A DNA stretch of 64,000 bases from Halopseudomonas pelagia (GCF_009497895.1 NZ_CP033116.1:1-64000), one strand, 5' to 3'. Shown: positions 1 through 10,630, counted from the first letter of the stretch. Made by a program: numbers and translations. The notes: a model not told the origin generated them from the sequence alone.

Positions 1-2055
1 GTTGCGGTGGGCATTCCTACTGCCTTCCTCGCTGCACTGGGGGTGTTCTGGCTGATTGGCGGCTCTATCAACATGATTTCGTTGTTCGCGCTGATCATGG
101 CCCTGGGGGTGATCGTCGATGACGCCATCGTGGTTGGTGAGGATGCCGACGCGCATTTTCGCAGTGGTGAAAATCCAGCCTTCGCCTCGGAGGGTGCCGC
201 GCAGCGCATGCTCTGGCCGGTAGTGGCGTCGTCGCTGACCACCATCGCGGCGTTTATGCCGCTGCTGGTGGTCGGTGGCATCTTCGGCAATATCCTCGGC
301 GATATTCCCATCGTGATGATCTGCGTACTGATTGCCTCGTTGCTGGAATGCTTCGTGGTACTGCCGCATCACCTGCGCAACGCCTTCAAACCCGTGGTGG
401 CCTCTACCGGCACCGGGCTGTTGCAGCGCGGTGGCCGGCGGGTCGATCGCCTGCGCCAAGGGTTTGATCGGCATTTCGATCACTTCCGTGAGGGTCGCTT
501 CCGGCGCCTGTCGCAACTCACCTTGCGCCATCGTGGGGCCACTCTAGCCTGTGCCCTGGTCAGCATTATTCTGACCATAGGGCTGATCAGTGGCGGCCGA
601 ATTGGCTTCAGTTTCTTTCCCACGCCCGAGCCTCAGGCGATCTACGCCAATGCCAACTTTGTCGCTGGCACGCCCAAAGCGGATGTCGATGCCTTTCTCG
701 ATCATCTGCATGAAACCCTGAACCAGACCGAAGAGAGCTTCGGCGTGCCGCTTATCGATAACGCCATTGTGCGCCGCGGCGAAGTCATTGGCGCATCGGG
801 CGCTGGCCGGCTGGGCGATCAACTGGGTTCCATCTCGGTGGAACTGGCCTCACCTGACCATCGCGATGTGCGCAACATCGCGTTTATTCGCGCCTGGCGT
901 GAACGCATCCAGCTTCCCGCCGGCATAGACCAGTTGATCATCGCCGAACGTACCGGCGGGCCGCCGGGCAAAGACGTGAATGTGCGGCTGACCGGTGAAA
1001 GCCCCGCGCAACTCAAACTGGCAGCTGAAGCAGTGGGCATTATGCTTGGCAGCATTGCCGGGGTGGTCAGCACAGAAGACGACATGCCCTGGGGTCGCGA
1101 GCAGTTGATTTACAGCCTGACGCCCTATGGCCAATCCCTGGGCCTGAGCACCCAGACCCTGGGACGTCAGCTGCGGGCCGCCTATGACGGCCGTCTGGCG
1201 CAGATCTACCAGCAACAATCGGATGAAATCGAAGTGCGCGTCCAGCTACCGCGGGCTGAGCGCGAACGGCTGGGGAGCCTGAATGATCTGGCGATCCGCC
1301 TGAATGACGGCCGCTTTGTGCCGCTCAATCAGGTCGCCGAATTCGAAACCCGCCAGGGCTTCGAAGCATTGCGCCACGCGGAGGGCCGCCTCGCCGTGGA
1401 AATTACCGCCGATATCGATGCAACGCAGACTACCGCAGGCGAGGTGCTGGCTACGCTGACTGAGGCGTTGCCAGATCTGGCCAGGCAGTACAACGTCCGT
1501 TACAGCTTTGAAGGACGCTCCGCCGACCAGCGTGAGACCATGGCCGACATGCAGACCGGCCTGGTCATCGGTCTGCTGCTGATGTACGCGGTACTGGTCT
1601 GGGTGTTCTCGTCATGGAGCACACCGTTGATTGTCATGGCGGTTATCCCTTTGGCACTGGTCGGCGCCTTGCTCGGGCACTGGGTGATGGGCTTGAACAT
1701 GACGATTCTGTCACTGTTCGGCTTGTTCGGGTTGTCCGGGATCGTGGTCAACAACTCGATCATTCTGGTCAGTTTCTATCAGCAACAGCGCAAACGCGGC
1801 CTGAGCATATCCGAAGGCTTGAACGAGGCAGTGGTACAACGTCTGCGCGCCGTGTTGCTGACCTCATTGACCACCGTTGGCGGCCTGCTGCCGCTGCTGT
1901 TCGAGACCTCGCTGCAGGCGCAGTTCCTGATTCCTATGGCGACATCCATCGCCTTCGGTCTGGGCTTCTCGACCCTGCTGGTGCTGTTGGTCATCCCGGC
2001 GTTGATGTCAGTGCTGGAAGAATACAAAGAGAGACGGCAATCCCGCACCGCCTGA
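1..2055 (+). CDS. RND-family efflux permease (AcrB/HAE1-like), 5' truncated by the window edge
   Basis: The reading frame is open from base 1, so the first annotated Met is internal and the gene begins upstream. About 684 residues remain of a family that is usually about 1,030. The visible part starts just before transmembrane helix 4 with the GVIVDDAIVVGED motif, whose paired Asp residues carry the proton relay in RND pumps. Next comes a large periplasmic porter domain. The second hydrophobic half (VIGLLLMYAVLVWVFSSW onward) includes the FGLSGIVVNNSI helix typical of the C-terminal repeat. The protein would sit in the inner membrane as a proton-driven exporter with an adaptor protein that should lie upstream. 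The substrate cannot be told. A bidirectional terminator follows. Confidence 0.9.
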   Translation, partial: VAVGIPTAFLAALGVFWLIGGSINMISLFALIMALGVIVDDAIVVGEDADAHFRSGENPAFASEGAAQRMLWPVVASSLTTIAAFMPLLVVGGIFGNILGDIPIVMICVLIASLLECFVVLPHHLRNAFKPVVASTGTGLLQRGGRRVDRLRQGFDRHFDHFREGRFRRLSQLTLRHRGATLACALVSIILTIGLISGGRIGFSFFPTPEPQAIYANANFVAGTPKADVDAFLDHLHETLNQTEESFGVPLIDNAIVRRGEVIGASGAGRLGDQLGSISVELASPDHRDVRNIAFIRAWRERIQLPAGIDQLIIAERTGGPPGKDVNVRLTGESPAQLKLAAEAVGIMLGSIAGVVSTEDDMPWGREQLIYSLTPYGQSLGLSTQTLGRQLRAAYDGRLAQIYQQQSDEIEVRVQLPRAERERLGSLNDLAIRLNDGRFVPLNQVAEFETRQGFEALRHAEGRLAVEITADIDATQTTAGEVLATLTEALPDLARQYNVRYSFEGRSADQRETMADMQTGLVIGLLLMYAVLVWVFSSWSTPLIVMAVIPLALVGALLGHWVMGLNMTILSLFGLFGLSGIVVNNSIILVSFYQQQRKRGLSISEGLNEAVVQRLRAVLLTSLTTVGGLLPLLFETSLQAQFLIPMATSIAFGLGFSTLLVLLVIPALMSVLEEYKERRQSRTA

Positions 2056-2069
2056 ACTAGCGCGCATAA

Positions 2070-2094
2070 AAAACCCGGCAGATTGCCGGGTTTT
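2070..2094. terminator. Rho-independent terminator, probably bidirectional
   Basis: A perfect 11-bp stem (AAAACCCGGCA paired with TGCCGGGTTTT) encloses a three-base loop. It lies between the convergent ends of the RND permease gene and the stomatin-like gene. The A-tract and T-tract flanks let it work in both directions. Confidence 0.85.
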
Positions 2095-2114
2095 CTAATC
2101 TGGAAATCAAGCGT

Positions 2115-3047
2115 TCAGAGGTTAGGCGGCTGCTTGACGCTTTCCATGGTCTTGGTAATCGCGGCCACGGCAGCGCCGATATTGGTCAACTCGGCAGGCA
2201 ATATCATGGTGTTGTTGGTCTTCGCCAGCTTGCCAAATTCACGCACATATTGCTCGGCAACTCGCAAGCCTACCGCATCCTTACCGCCTTCGGTATTGAT
2301 CGCTTCGGCCACCCGGCGCAGGCCCTCGGCGGTCGCTTCGGCAATCAACTGAATCTCGCGGGCACGGCCTTCAGCTTCGTTGATCTGACGCTGCTTGTCG
2401 GCTTCGGAGAGGTTGATGGTTTCCTGCTTCATACCTTCCGAGACGTTGATCTTGGCTTCCCGCTCGCCTTCTGACTGGGCAACCACGGCACGACGCTCCC
2501 GCTCGGCGCGCATCTGCTTTTCCAGTGCATCAAGAATGGTCGCTGGCAGCTCGATGTCAGCAATCTCATAGCGCAGCACCTTTACGCCCCAGGGCTTGGC
2601 CGCTTCATCCAGCGCCAGCACCACCTGGGTGTTGATGGTTTCCCGCTCTTCAAAAGTCTTGTCCAGCTCGATTTTACCGACGACCGAGCGCAAGGTAGTT
2701 TGCGCCAGCTGCATGGCTGCATAACGGTAATCATTGATCCCGTAGCTGGCCAGTTTCGCGTCCACCACCTGAAGGTAAAGTACCCCGTTGACCACGACCT
2801 GAATGTTGTCCTTGGTCACACAGGCCTGGCTGGGCACGTCGATGGCCTCTTCCTTCAACGTATGCTTGTAGGAGACCCGATCAACAAAGGGCACCAGCAG
2901 GTGAAAACCGGCTTCCAGGGTCTTGGCATATTTACCCAGACGCTCGACGATAAAAGCCGATCGCTGGGGCACGATGCGCGCCGTTTTGGCCACCGCGATG
3001 ACGACCAATACCAGAAAGGCCAGCGAAATCATTGTAGTAATGTCCAT
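2115..3047 (-). CDS. SPFH/band-7 domain protein (stomatin/QmcA-like)
   Basis: A 310-residue protein with one N-terminal membrane segment (about residues 5-20). A band-7/SPFH domain follows, with the family signature around RSAFIVERLGKY. A charged helical stretch near ERERRAVVAQSEGEREAKI would form the oligomerisation coiled coil, and the tail is Ala-rich. Family members form large membrane-anchored rings with NfeD-type partners and organise membrane microdomains or help membrane proteases. The gene lies 56 bp downstream of the nfeD-like gene on the same strand, the usual operon pair. GGAG lies 8 bases before the chosen ATG. The name qmcA is possible but not certain. Confidence 0.85.
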   Translation of the reverse strand: MDITTMISLAFLVLVVIAVAKTARIVPQRSAFIVERLGKYAKTLEAGFHLLVPFVDRVSYKHTLKEEAIDVPSQACVTKDNIQVVVNGVLYLQVVDAKLASYGINDYRYAAMQLAQTTLRSVVGKIELDKTFEERETINTQVVLALDEAAKPWGVKVLRYEIADIELPATILDALEKQMRAERERRAVVAQSEGEREAKINVSEGMKQETINLSEADKQRQINEAEGRAREIQLIAEATAEGLRRVAEAINTEGGKDAVGLRVAEQYVREFGKLAKTNNTMILPAELTNIGAAVAAITKTMESVKQPPNL

Positions 3048-3103
3048 GTACTTGCTCCGTTATGTCACGCTGATAAAAAACAACCAAGAAAACTCAAGCT
3101 CGC

Positions 3104-3565
3104 TCACGGCCGCTGTCGGCTGACCTTGAGTACTATGCCATTATGATCGACCACCCAGGCATGCTCACCGGCGATCAACGGGTCACTGGATTCAGCATCC
3201 CACTTGGCACCATTGAGCGTTACATCACCCACGCCATCGACGAAATCCCCGATCACCTGGACCCGCGCGCCAATAAAGCCGGCATCGTCCATATCCTTCA
3301 GCGAGCGGTCGGACTCGGTACCTTGAAGCCAACGCTGGCACTGCCGCCGCAAGAGGAACAAGGCAACCAGACTGATGACCGCAAAGCAGGTCAACTGCGC
3401 GCCAGTGGATTCGATCACCCCGAACAAGGTCAAAGCACCAACGACAAGGGCGCCAAGCCCGAAAAAAGCGGCTATCAAGCCCGGTACAAAAAACTCCGAT
3501 GCCAGCAATACCAGCCCCAGCAAAAGCCAGAACGCATAACCATTCAAGATCGTGCTTTCCACCAT
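3104..3565 (-). CDS. NfeD-like membrane protein
   Basis: A 153-residue protein when started at the ATG ending at 3565, which has AAGGA upstream. The frame stays open 33 codons further but lacks a ribosome site there. Several hydrophobic helices occupy about residues 10-75. A C-terminal OB-fold-like soluble domain follows (GARVQVIGDFVDGVGDVTL; GEHAWVVDHNGIVLKV), the layout of short NfeD proteins. NfeD partners stomatin-like SPFH proteins, and that gene follows directly. It acts at the inner membrane; the molecular role is poorly defined. Confidence 0.85.
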   Translation of the reverse strand: MVESTILNGYAFWLLLGLVLLASEFFVPGLIAAFFGLGALVVGALTLFGVIESTGAQLTCFAVISLVALFLLRRQCQRWLQGTESDRSLKDMDDAGFIGARVQVIGDFVDGVGDVTLNGAKWDAESSDPLIAGEHAWVVDHNGIVLKVSRQRP

Positions 3566-4819
<1,254 letters not shown>

Positions 4820-4838
4820 CAGGCGGGTATAGCCATAG

Positions 4839-4860
4839 GGCCGGTCCTCAGGGGCCGGCC
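4839..4860 (+). terminator. Hairpin between lipase and foldase genes
   Basis: GGCCGG (4839-4844) pairs with CCGGCC (4855-4860) around a ten-base loop, just after the lipase stop. No T-tract follows, so it is more likely a partial attenuator or an mRNA-stabilising hairpin than a full terminator. It could set the lipase-to-foldase ratio. Confidence 0.45.
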
Positions 4861-4897
4861 TCCTGATGTGAAGCCATTTTTGCTCACTGGAGCCTGA

Positions 4898-5899
4898 ATG
4901 AAAGTCCTGATATACCTGCCCTTCGCCGCCGCAGCATTACTCGTCGGCTGGCAACTGCTGGCACCGGAAGATGCCGTCGTGACCGAGCGTGCGAAAGCGC
5001 CCCAGGCAGCCGCCCCCACGCCTACCTATGAATCCATGCAACACATTCCGAACCGTCTGGGTTTGGCCGCGCCAACCGACGGCATTGAGTCGCTACGTGA
5101 AACGGAGGTGGACGGTACGCTGGAAGTCGACGCCCAGGGCAATCTGGTGATCAGCGAGCAGTTGCGCCACCTGTTCGACTATTTCTTCACCGCCGTTGGC
5201 GAAATCAGCTTTGAAGAAGCCGCCGAGCGCATTCGCATTTATCTCGCCAGCCAATTGCAGGACCCGGCTCTGGGCCAGTCGCTGACATTGCTGCAGAACT
5301 ATATCGATTACAAGACCGCGCTGGTGGAGCTGGAGCAAGGGTTTCCGGTAGTCGCTGACATTGCCGGTCTACGTGCCCGCCAGGACGAAGTCCAACGCCT
5401 ACGCGCGCGCCTGTTCAGTCCGGAAGCGCATGCGGCGTTTTTTGCCGCAGAAGAAATCTACAACCATTTCACCCTTGAGCGGCTGGCGATTCTGCAGGAC
5501 CCTAACCTGACCGACGATGACAAGGCGTCGATGATCGAGAACCTGCGCCAGAGCCTGCCTGACGATGTACAGGACTTGCTGATACCGCAGATCCATCAAG
5601 AGCTGACGGTGCAAACCGAGCAGTTGCTTGAGCAGGGCGCCGACCCCAGCGAAGTCCGAGAGCTACGCCTGTCACTGGTTGGACCTGAGGCGACCGGCCG
5701 GCTGGAGGATCTGGATCAGGAGCGTCAACAATGGCAACAACGCATGGATGATTTCAGCGCCGAGCGCGAGGCCATTCTGAGCTACAACGGACTGGCAGAA
5801 GAAGACAAACAGGCCGCGATTGAGGAACTGCTCGAGAGCCGCTTCAATGCCAACGAACGGCTGCGAGTCAGCAGCCTGCTTGATATGACCGCTGAATAG
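4898..5899 (+). CDS. lifO: Lipase-specific foldase (steric chaperone)
   Basis: A membrane-anchored periplasmic chaperone that folds the lipase encoded 78 bp upstream. One N-terminal hydrophobic anchor (residues about 3-21) is followed by an Ala/Pro-rich linker. The family motif RHLFDYFFTAVGE is at residues 90-102, matching the RxxFDYxxxxxGE signature. The rest is helical and Glu/Gln-rich, as expected for the clamp that wraps the lipase. The length of 333 is typical. Foldases of this kind are also named lipB or lipH. Confidence 0.92.
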   Translation: MKVLIYLPFAAAALLVGWQLLAPEDAVVTERAKAPQAAAPTPTYESMQHIPNRLGLAAPTDGIESLRETEVDGTLEVDAQGNLVISEQLRHLFDYFFTAVGEISFEEAAERIRIYLASQLQDPALGQSLTLLQNYIDYKTALVELEQGFPVVADIAGLRARQDEVQRLRARLFSPEAHAAFFAAEEIYNHFTLERLAILQDPNLTDDDKASMIENLRQSLPDDVQDLLIPQIHQELTVQTEQLLEQGADPSEVRELRLSLVGPEATGRLEDLDQERQQWQQRMDDFSAEREAILSYNGLAEEDKQAAIEELLESRFNANERLRVSSLLDMTAE

Positions 5900-6018
5900 C
5901 CAGACAGAAACCGTAACAGCTTGCCGCCCTGAGTTGCTGGTTACGCCGACAGCTCAGGCGCATACTCACTCATGGTCCTTACCTAGCTGGCTTGCCAGGG
6001 TAAACCTCGGAGGAAGAC

Positions 6019-6234
6019 ATGCGCGCTGACGAATTTCTGAAAAAATACGGCCTGGACGGCGACGACGATAAAGCCGATCACAGCCTGCGGGGCAAAGCCC
6101 TGGAGCGTGCGCTGCACCCCGGCCAACCACGCAGTGGCACTCCGCACGACTGGGAAGACTGGGAAAAATTCCAGGCCAGAGAAGCAGAAAAAACCGCAAC
6201 GAAAGCGCCGGACCAGAAGCCACATGATGAGTAG
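6019..6234 (+). CDS. Small acidic hypothetical protein (71 aa)
   Basis: A 71-residue, highly charged soluble protein with no signal peptide or membrane segment. It begins MRADEFLKKYGLDGDDD and ends in a Lys/Glu/Ala-rich tail. A strong ribosome site (GGAGGAAG) lies just before the ATG, which is the main reason to believe it. Its last 11 bases overlap the start of the DUF3047 gene, so the two are probably translationally coupled. I do not recognise a family or function. Confidence 0.6.
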   Translation: MRADEFLKKYGLDGDDDKADHSLRGKALERALHPGQPRSGTPHDWEDWEKFQAREAEKTATKAPDQKPHDE

Positions 6235-6877
6235 AACCGCACCTGGCGTGATCGCCATGGCGATGCTATTGGCCAGTTCAACTGCGGCCCTGGCTGACAC
6301 CACAAGCATCACCCCGGCCGACATACTGGCATGGGATAGTCGCGATTTCGCCGGCCCCAGCCAATACCGCATGGATCAAAGTGGCAATCAGACGCTGGTG
6401 CGCGCGCAGTGCATTAACGGCGCTTCTGCGCTGTATCTGGAACAAGTGGTCGATCTTCAGCAAACGCCGATCCTGAAATGGTCCTGGGCGGTAGAAAACA
6501 CCTTTGAGGGTATCGATGAGACCAGCAAGGGCGGCGATGATTACCCGGTCAGGCTATATGTAGTGAAGGACGGCGGGCTTCTGCCCTGGCGTACCAAGGC
6601 ACTGAACTATGTATGGTCAAGCGCGCAACCGGTCGGGGCCGACTGGCCGAATGCCTACACCGCGAACGCGCACATGCTGGCCTTGCGCAGCGGCCCGCCG
6701 CCCACGCCAGGGAAGTTGGTCGAGGAACAGCGCAACGTGCGGGAAGATTTCAAGACCTACCACGGCATGGATCCGGGCAGCATTGATGGCATCGCCATCA
6801 TGACCGACTGCGACAACAGTCAACAGCCGGTCACCGGCTGGTATGGCAGCATCAGTTGGCACGCCGAGGGCGATTAG
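6224..6877 (+). CDS. DUF3047 domain periplasmic protein
   Basis: A 217-218-residue protein starting at one of two adjacent ATGs (6224 or 6227), inside the 3' end of the preceding small gene. A signal peptide (about residues 1-26, ending ALA) precedes a domain rich in Trp and acidic residues. The stretches around LKWSWAVENTF, DDYPVRLYVV, ALNYVWSS and GIAIMTDCDNS are characteristic of DUF3047. That family is exported and of unknown function. Its reading frame extends upstream to 6107, but that part only shadows the small gene. Confidence 0.8.
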   Translation: MMSRTAPGVIAMAMLLASSTAALADTTSITPADILAWDSRDFAGPSQYRMDQSGNQTLVRAQCINGASALYLEQVVDLQQTPILKWSWAVENTFEGIDETSKGGDDYPVRLYVVKDGGLLPWRTKALNYVWSSAQPVGADWPNAYTANAHMLALRSGPPPTPGKLVEEQRNVREDFKTYHGMDPGSIDGIAIMTDCDNSQQPVTGWYGSISWHAEGD

Positions 6878-6899
6878 ACCAACCGATACCAGCCTGGCG

Positions 6900-7244
6900 C
6901 TATTTCTTCATCCACACGTCATTAAGCAGAATGTATTGCCCTGCGGGCGTGCGATCCAAGGCCTTCTTGCCGGCGATCGACTCCACATCCCTAAGCTGGA
7001 TGCCGTTTTCCTCGGCCAGGCGCTGATATTCCTCACGACGGGCCTGGTTGATCTGCTTGGCGATCTCAGCCGCACTGCCCGAGGCGCTGACCACGCCGAG
7101 ATAACCATTGGGCTGCTCGCCCAGCTGGCCCGCGGACTTGGCCGCCGGCAAAGCAGACATCGCCTCGTTAAGGCTCAATGCCCAGACCGGCGCACTGACC
7201 AGCAGCGCCAGTAAAACCGCAAAAAATCGACTATTCATGCGCAT
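6900..7244 (-). CDS. ydbL: YdbL family protein (DUF1318)
   Basis: A 114-residue periplasmic protein with a cleavable signal (about residues 1-22, ending VWA). A DUF1318 domain follows, with GYLGVVSASGSA, a charged helix ARREEYQRLAEENG, and a C-terminal KKALDRTPAGQYI. In E. coli YdbL helps the YdbH-YnbE bridge assemble or keeps it in balance. It is the last gene of a ydbH-ynbE-ydbL operon here, 11 bp after ynbE. A GAGGG site precedes the start. Confidence 0.85.
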   Translation of the reverse strand: MRMNSRFFAVLLALLVSAPVWALSLNEAMSALPAAKSAGQLGEQPNGYLGVVSASGSAAEIAKQINQARREEYQRLAEENGIQLRDVESIAGKKALDRTPAGQYILLNDVWMKK

Positions 7245-7255
7245 GTCATTTCCCT

Positions 7256-7447
7256 CTAGAACAGGCCACTGGATTCGCTGAAGAGTTCATCCAACTGCTT
7301 GTCGACCTTGATATAGATCTCGTGCTGGATCTTCACGTTCAGATTGATATTGATAGGTTCATTTGGGGCCGCCAGCTGCACGGTGGGCGTACAGCCCGCC
7401 AGCAACCCGAACGCCACCACAGTAATCGGGATCAGACGCCATCGCAT
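7256..7447 (-). CDS. ynbE: YnbE family outer-membrane lipoprotein
   Basis: A 63-residue lipoprotein with the lipobox LLAGC (Cys19). The mature part, with APNEPININLNVKIQHEI, is characteristic of YnbE. In E. coli YnbE multimerises by beta-strand stacking on the C-terminus of YdbH, completing a bridge that carries phospholipid from the inner to the outer membrane. It sits between ydbH and ydbL in a tight operon. Confidence 0.88.
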   Translation of the reverse strand: MRWRLIPITVVAFGLLAGCTPTVQLAAPNEPININLNVKIQHEIYIKVDKQLDELFSESSGLF

Positions 7448-7463
7448 GCTTGTTACTCCTTGG

Positions 7464-10028
7464 TCATGGATCGGGTGTCAGGCGTTGCTGCAACAAACGC
7501 TCCTGTACCCGCTTCTGAATTATGTCGCTGACTTGCCCGCTGAGCTGCAAACTGGCCAACAGTGCCGGCACATTTTCTTCCAGACGGATATTCAGATGAA
7601 TCGGCCTGCCGCCTTCCAGCGAAGGATTACGCCCCTGCAACTGCAATCCAAGGACCAGTTGGCCCTCCCGATCATAAGCTACATCCGAGGCTAATACACT
7701 GTAATGAAAGTCATCCAGCGCTGCCGCTACCTGACGCATGCCGACATTACTGCGTGCCAGGTCATCCAGCTTTTGCGAGCGGTAACGCAAATAGCCGCCG
7801 GGTTCGCGAGCCTGGAGCCGCCCAGCATCAATCACCAGCTTCCCGCCCTCCAGGCCAACCGGCAGACGCCCATCAAGCGTCCCGCGGCCGCTCAACCCTT
7901 CCGCTGGATAGACCTCGAACAGACGACCCAGTTCAACCCCCTCCAACTCGACGATCACACTCTGCCCGGGCCTCGACAGGTCAAGCCTCCCTGCATTCAC
8001 CCGAACCTGGCCACCGAGCATCCCCATATGCGCGGCATCGATATTCACCAGACCGCCAGTCAGATTTTCCAGCTCTGCTCGATATCCCCCACTGAAGGTC
8101 AATGGTCCCAAGGGCATGCCTGGATCCAGCGCTTTCAGACGCAGATCTGCGAATCCCAACTGCAGATCATCACCCGCAAGAGCCAAGGTCATTTCCGCCG
8201 ACAGTCCTTCAAAAGTGGAGCGGTCAAGAATGCCCTTGCCACCACTCAACGTGAACTGGCCCTGCACGCTACCGAGCCCAGCTGATCCGACAGCCTGCAC
8301 CTGCCCGGTCAGACGGCCGCTGGCGAAGCTTAGCAGCGGCGGCCAGCCAGAGAATGTATCCGCCAGCGGGTTGGCTGCGCGCAGAAACACCTCCTGCAGG
8401 CTGGCATTGGCGTGCCATGGTTGCTGCTCTGGCCAGTCAAACTCCACATCCAGCCCCAGACCAGTGGTGGTTTTCCCGACACCCTTCCAGCCAACCTGCT
8501 GCGCCGAATAGTCCAGCTCACCGTCAAGCGCCCAGCCCTGGGGTTCAAGTACCTCATGGCTAACGCTGGCCGCGGTCATATTCAACGGACCTTTCAGGCT
8601 GATCTGCAGCGCGTCGCCCAGCGGCGCTTGCAGCTGAAGCCCAGAAAAATCCAGCGACACATTGTTCAACGCCAATCCGGTCGAGGCATCGATGATGCTG
8701 CTGGCCTGCAGGCGCGCCCCCTCGCCGAACTGCGCGGTTAATTGCTGCGCGTCCAGACGGCCCTCAAAAGGCCAGTCCAGCTCAAGGCCGCGCAGCTGCA
8801 ACTCGTCCATATCCAACTCGGCGGCCGCGCCCTGGAGCGTCAGCAGCTGCCATTCCGCCTGCCAATGCGGACGCGAGGTCAGCGTGAGCCGGCCGGCCAA
8901 CCCCAGTTCTACCCGGCCAGTTGCCTCAAGCTCAATCCCCAGTGACAACGGCGTGGCTCGGCCGAGCGCACTGTTTTCGTCCGGGTCGATGCGCAAAACC
9001 AGTTGGTTGGGCCGCAGATCTTCGGGCAGATGCAGCAGCGCCGCCAACGCCGGCTGGTCTATCACCAGCCGTGCGGTCCCTTGTTGCAGGCCCCAGTCGC
9101 CGTTATCACCCACTACATCCAACAGCATTTGGCCTTGCAGCTCTCCGACCTCGGGCCAATACCAGGATTGTGGCAGCGCTATATCGGCATTCAGTTGCAC
9201 CTGCCCGTCCAGCAGATCAACCCATTCCACCGGTCGGGTCACGGGCGCCAGGTTCCAGTCCACGCTGGCGCGCATGCCAGTGGGTAACTGCTCGAACGGA
9301 TAAGCCTGACGGCCCAGCCAGGGTGCGGCATAGGCCAACAACCAATCCGCTCGCGGCCATTGGGCTACCTGCACGCTGCCGGCCCAAACAGGTAGTTGAT
9401 CCCGCTGCGACCAGCGACCTTCCAGCGTCGCAGCGGGCTGACCGGAAAGCTGTAACTGGGCTTGCAGGTCCAGCGCCTCAACGTCTGAATGCAGTTGCGC
9501 ATCGAATTTCAGCCTGCCCTCGGGCGCGTTCAACACCAATTGCGCGGCGAACCGCTCTTCGCCCAGTCGGTTGAGCTGAAATTCGCCCTGTGCAATACAA
9601 CTTCCCGTTGGGCAAGGCACGCGCAACTCCAGGCTTTCCACCTGTAACTGGTCCGGCAACAACGCCAATTGGTCTTGCCAAGCTAACGGATCCGGCAGCC
9701 CATCCGTGGTGTCGTCGGCAGTGGCCTGCTGCGGTCGCCAATCCAGCTGCAGAGTCTGCAGGTTGATCGAGGCCAAGCGGAACCGGGAATCACCGCCCAG
9801 CTGTAATCGCAGCGCGGAGAGCTGGAAGTCGAGCGTGCCCTGCTGAGTATGATAGTTACCGGTAATCTGCTCTACCTGTACGCCACTCCAGCCCAGGCGC
9901 AGATCTTGCCATTCGAGCTGACCGATTCCAGCGGCTGTCAGCGCGCGCTGCGCCAAAAATGCACCTGTCAGCGCCAGCAACAGAATAAGGCCGGTCAACG
10001 CCACTACTATGCTTAACGCCTTGCGCAT
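7464..10028 (-). CDS. ydbH: YdbH family intermembrane phospholipid-transport protein (AsmA-like)
   Basis: An 854-residue protein with an N-terminal inner-membrane anchor (about residues 5-28). A very long beta-strand-rich periplasmic region of AsmA/TamB type follows, dense in alternating hydrophobics and Leu/Gln. Near the C-terminus PIHLNIRLEENVPALLASL matches the YdbH end that contacts YnbE. It acts with YnbE and YdbL as one of the partly redundant TamB/YhdP/YdbH lipid bridges. The three genes run on the minus strand 16 and 11 bp apart. Confidence 0.85.
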   Translation of the reverse strand: MRKALSIVVALTGLILLLALTGAFLAQRALTAAGIGQLEWQDLRLGWSGVQVEQITGNYHTQQGTLDFQLSALRLQLGGDSRFRLASINLQTLQLDWRPQQATADDTTDGLPDPLAWQDQLALLPDQLQVESLELRVPCPTGSCIAQGEFQLNRLGEERFAAQLVLNAPEGRLKFDAQLHSDVEALDLQAQLQLSGQPAATLEGRWSQRDQLPVWAGSVQVAQWPRADWLLAYAAPWLGRQAYPFEQLPTGMRASVDWNLAPVTRPVEWVDLLDGQVQLNADIALPQSWYWPEVGELQGQMLLDVVGDNGDWGLQQGTARLVIDQPALAALLHLPEDLRPNQLVLRIDPDENSALGRATPLSLGIELEATGRVELGLAGRLTLTSRPHWQAEWQLLTLQGAAAELDMDELQLRGLELDWPFEGRLDAQQLTAQFGEGARLQASSIIDASTGLALNNVSLDFSGLQLQAPLGDALQISLKGPLNMTAASVSHEVLEPQGWALDGELDYSAQQVGWKGVGKTTTGLGLDVEFDWPEQQPWHANASLQEVFLRAANPLADTFSGWPPLLSFASGRLTGQVQAVGSAGLGSVQGQFTLSGGKGILDRSTFEGLSAEMTLALAGDDLQLGFADLRLKALDPGMPLGPLTFSGGYRAELENLTGGLVNIDAAHMGMLGGQVRVNAGRLDLSRPGQSVIVELEGVELGRLFEVYPAEGLSGRGTLDGRLPVGLEGGKLVIDAGRLQAREPGGYLRYRSQKLDDLARSNVGMRQVAAALDDFHYSVLASDVAYDREGQLVLGLQLQGRNPSLEGGRPIHLNIRLEENVPALLASLQLSGQVSDIIQKRVQERLLQQRLTPDP

Positions 10029-10120
10029 GCACTGCCTCGTGTCGGGGTTTTCGCCAGATTAGCATGTAAGACAGCGCACATTGTTGAACTACTCCTGTAG
10101 CCGAGCCCAGACACGCTCTC

Positions 10121-10126
10121 TATAAT
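10121..10126 (+). promoter_or_regulatory. Consensus -10 element (TATAAT) upstream of the DUF805 gene
   Basis: A perfect TATAAT lies 64 bp before the DUF805 start. No good -35 sits at 16-18 bp; TTGAAC is too far upstream. It is a plausible sigma-70 promoter on position only. Confidence 0.35.
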
Positions 10127-10189
10127 CGGGCGACCGGCTGTCGCGCCAGAAGGCGTTACCTGGGAGCCGGCTCAACCAGGGAGAAGGTC

Positions 10190-10573
10190 ATGGATTGGTA
10201 TCTCGAAGTACTTAGAAAATATGCGGTATTCAGCGGTCGGGCGCGGCGCAAGGAATATTGGTTTTTCACATTGTTCAACTTGCTCGCCATGCTGGTGTTG
10301 TCCTTTATCGACGGCATGATCGGCATGTACAGCCTCGAAGCTGGCGTTGGCGTGCTGAGCGGCATTTACGCATTGGGCATTCTGATTCCCAGTCTGGCCG
10401 TGACCGTGCGCAGGCTCCACGACACCAGCCGCACAGGATGGTGGATACTCCTGGCCTTCATTCCGTTAATAGGGGCTGTGGTGCTGTTGATATTTACCGT
10501 GCTGGACAGTACACCGGGCAGCAACAAATACGGTCCCGACCCGAAAGGCATGGATGCGGAAACTCCTGTCTGA
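10190..10573 (+). CDS. DUF805 domain inner-membrane protein
   Basis: A 127-residue polytopic protein. The start MDWYLEVLRKYAVFSGRARR is the classic DUF805 N-terminus, seen in E. coli YhaH/YhaI. Three or four hydrophobic helices follow, with LAVTVRRLHDTSRTGWW between them, a second family hallmark. The function of the family is unknown. A GGGAGAAGG ribosome site precedes the ATG. It is not obviously part of an operon. Confidence 0.88.
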   Translation: MDWYLEVLRKYAVFSGRARRKEYWFFTLFNLLAMLVLSFIDGMIGMYSLEAGVGVLSGIYALGILIPSLAVTVRRLHDTSRTGWWILLAFIPLIGAVVLLIFTVLDSTPGSNKYGPDPKGMDAETPV

Positions 10574-10630
10574 CCCAGTCTGCGAGTGGCCAGCCCGGCT
10601 GACACTCGCTCTTCCCTCTGAGTAACCTGC

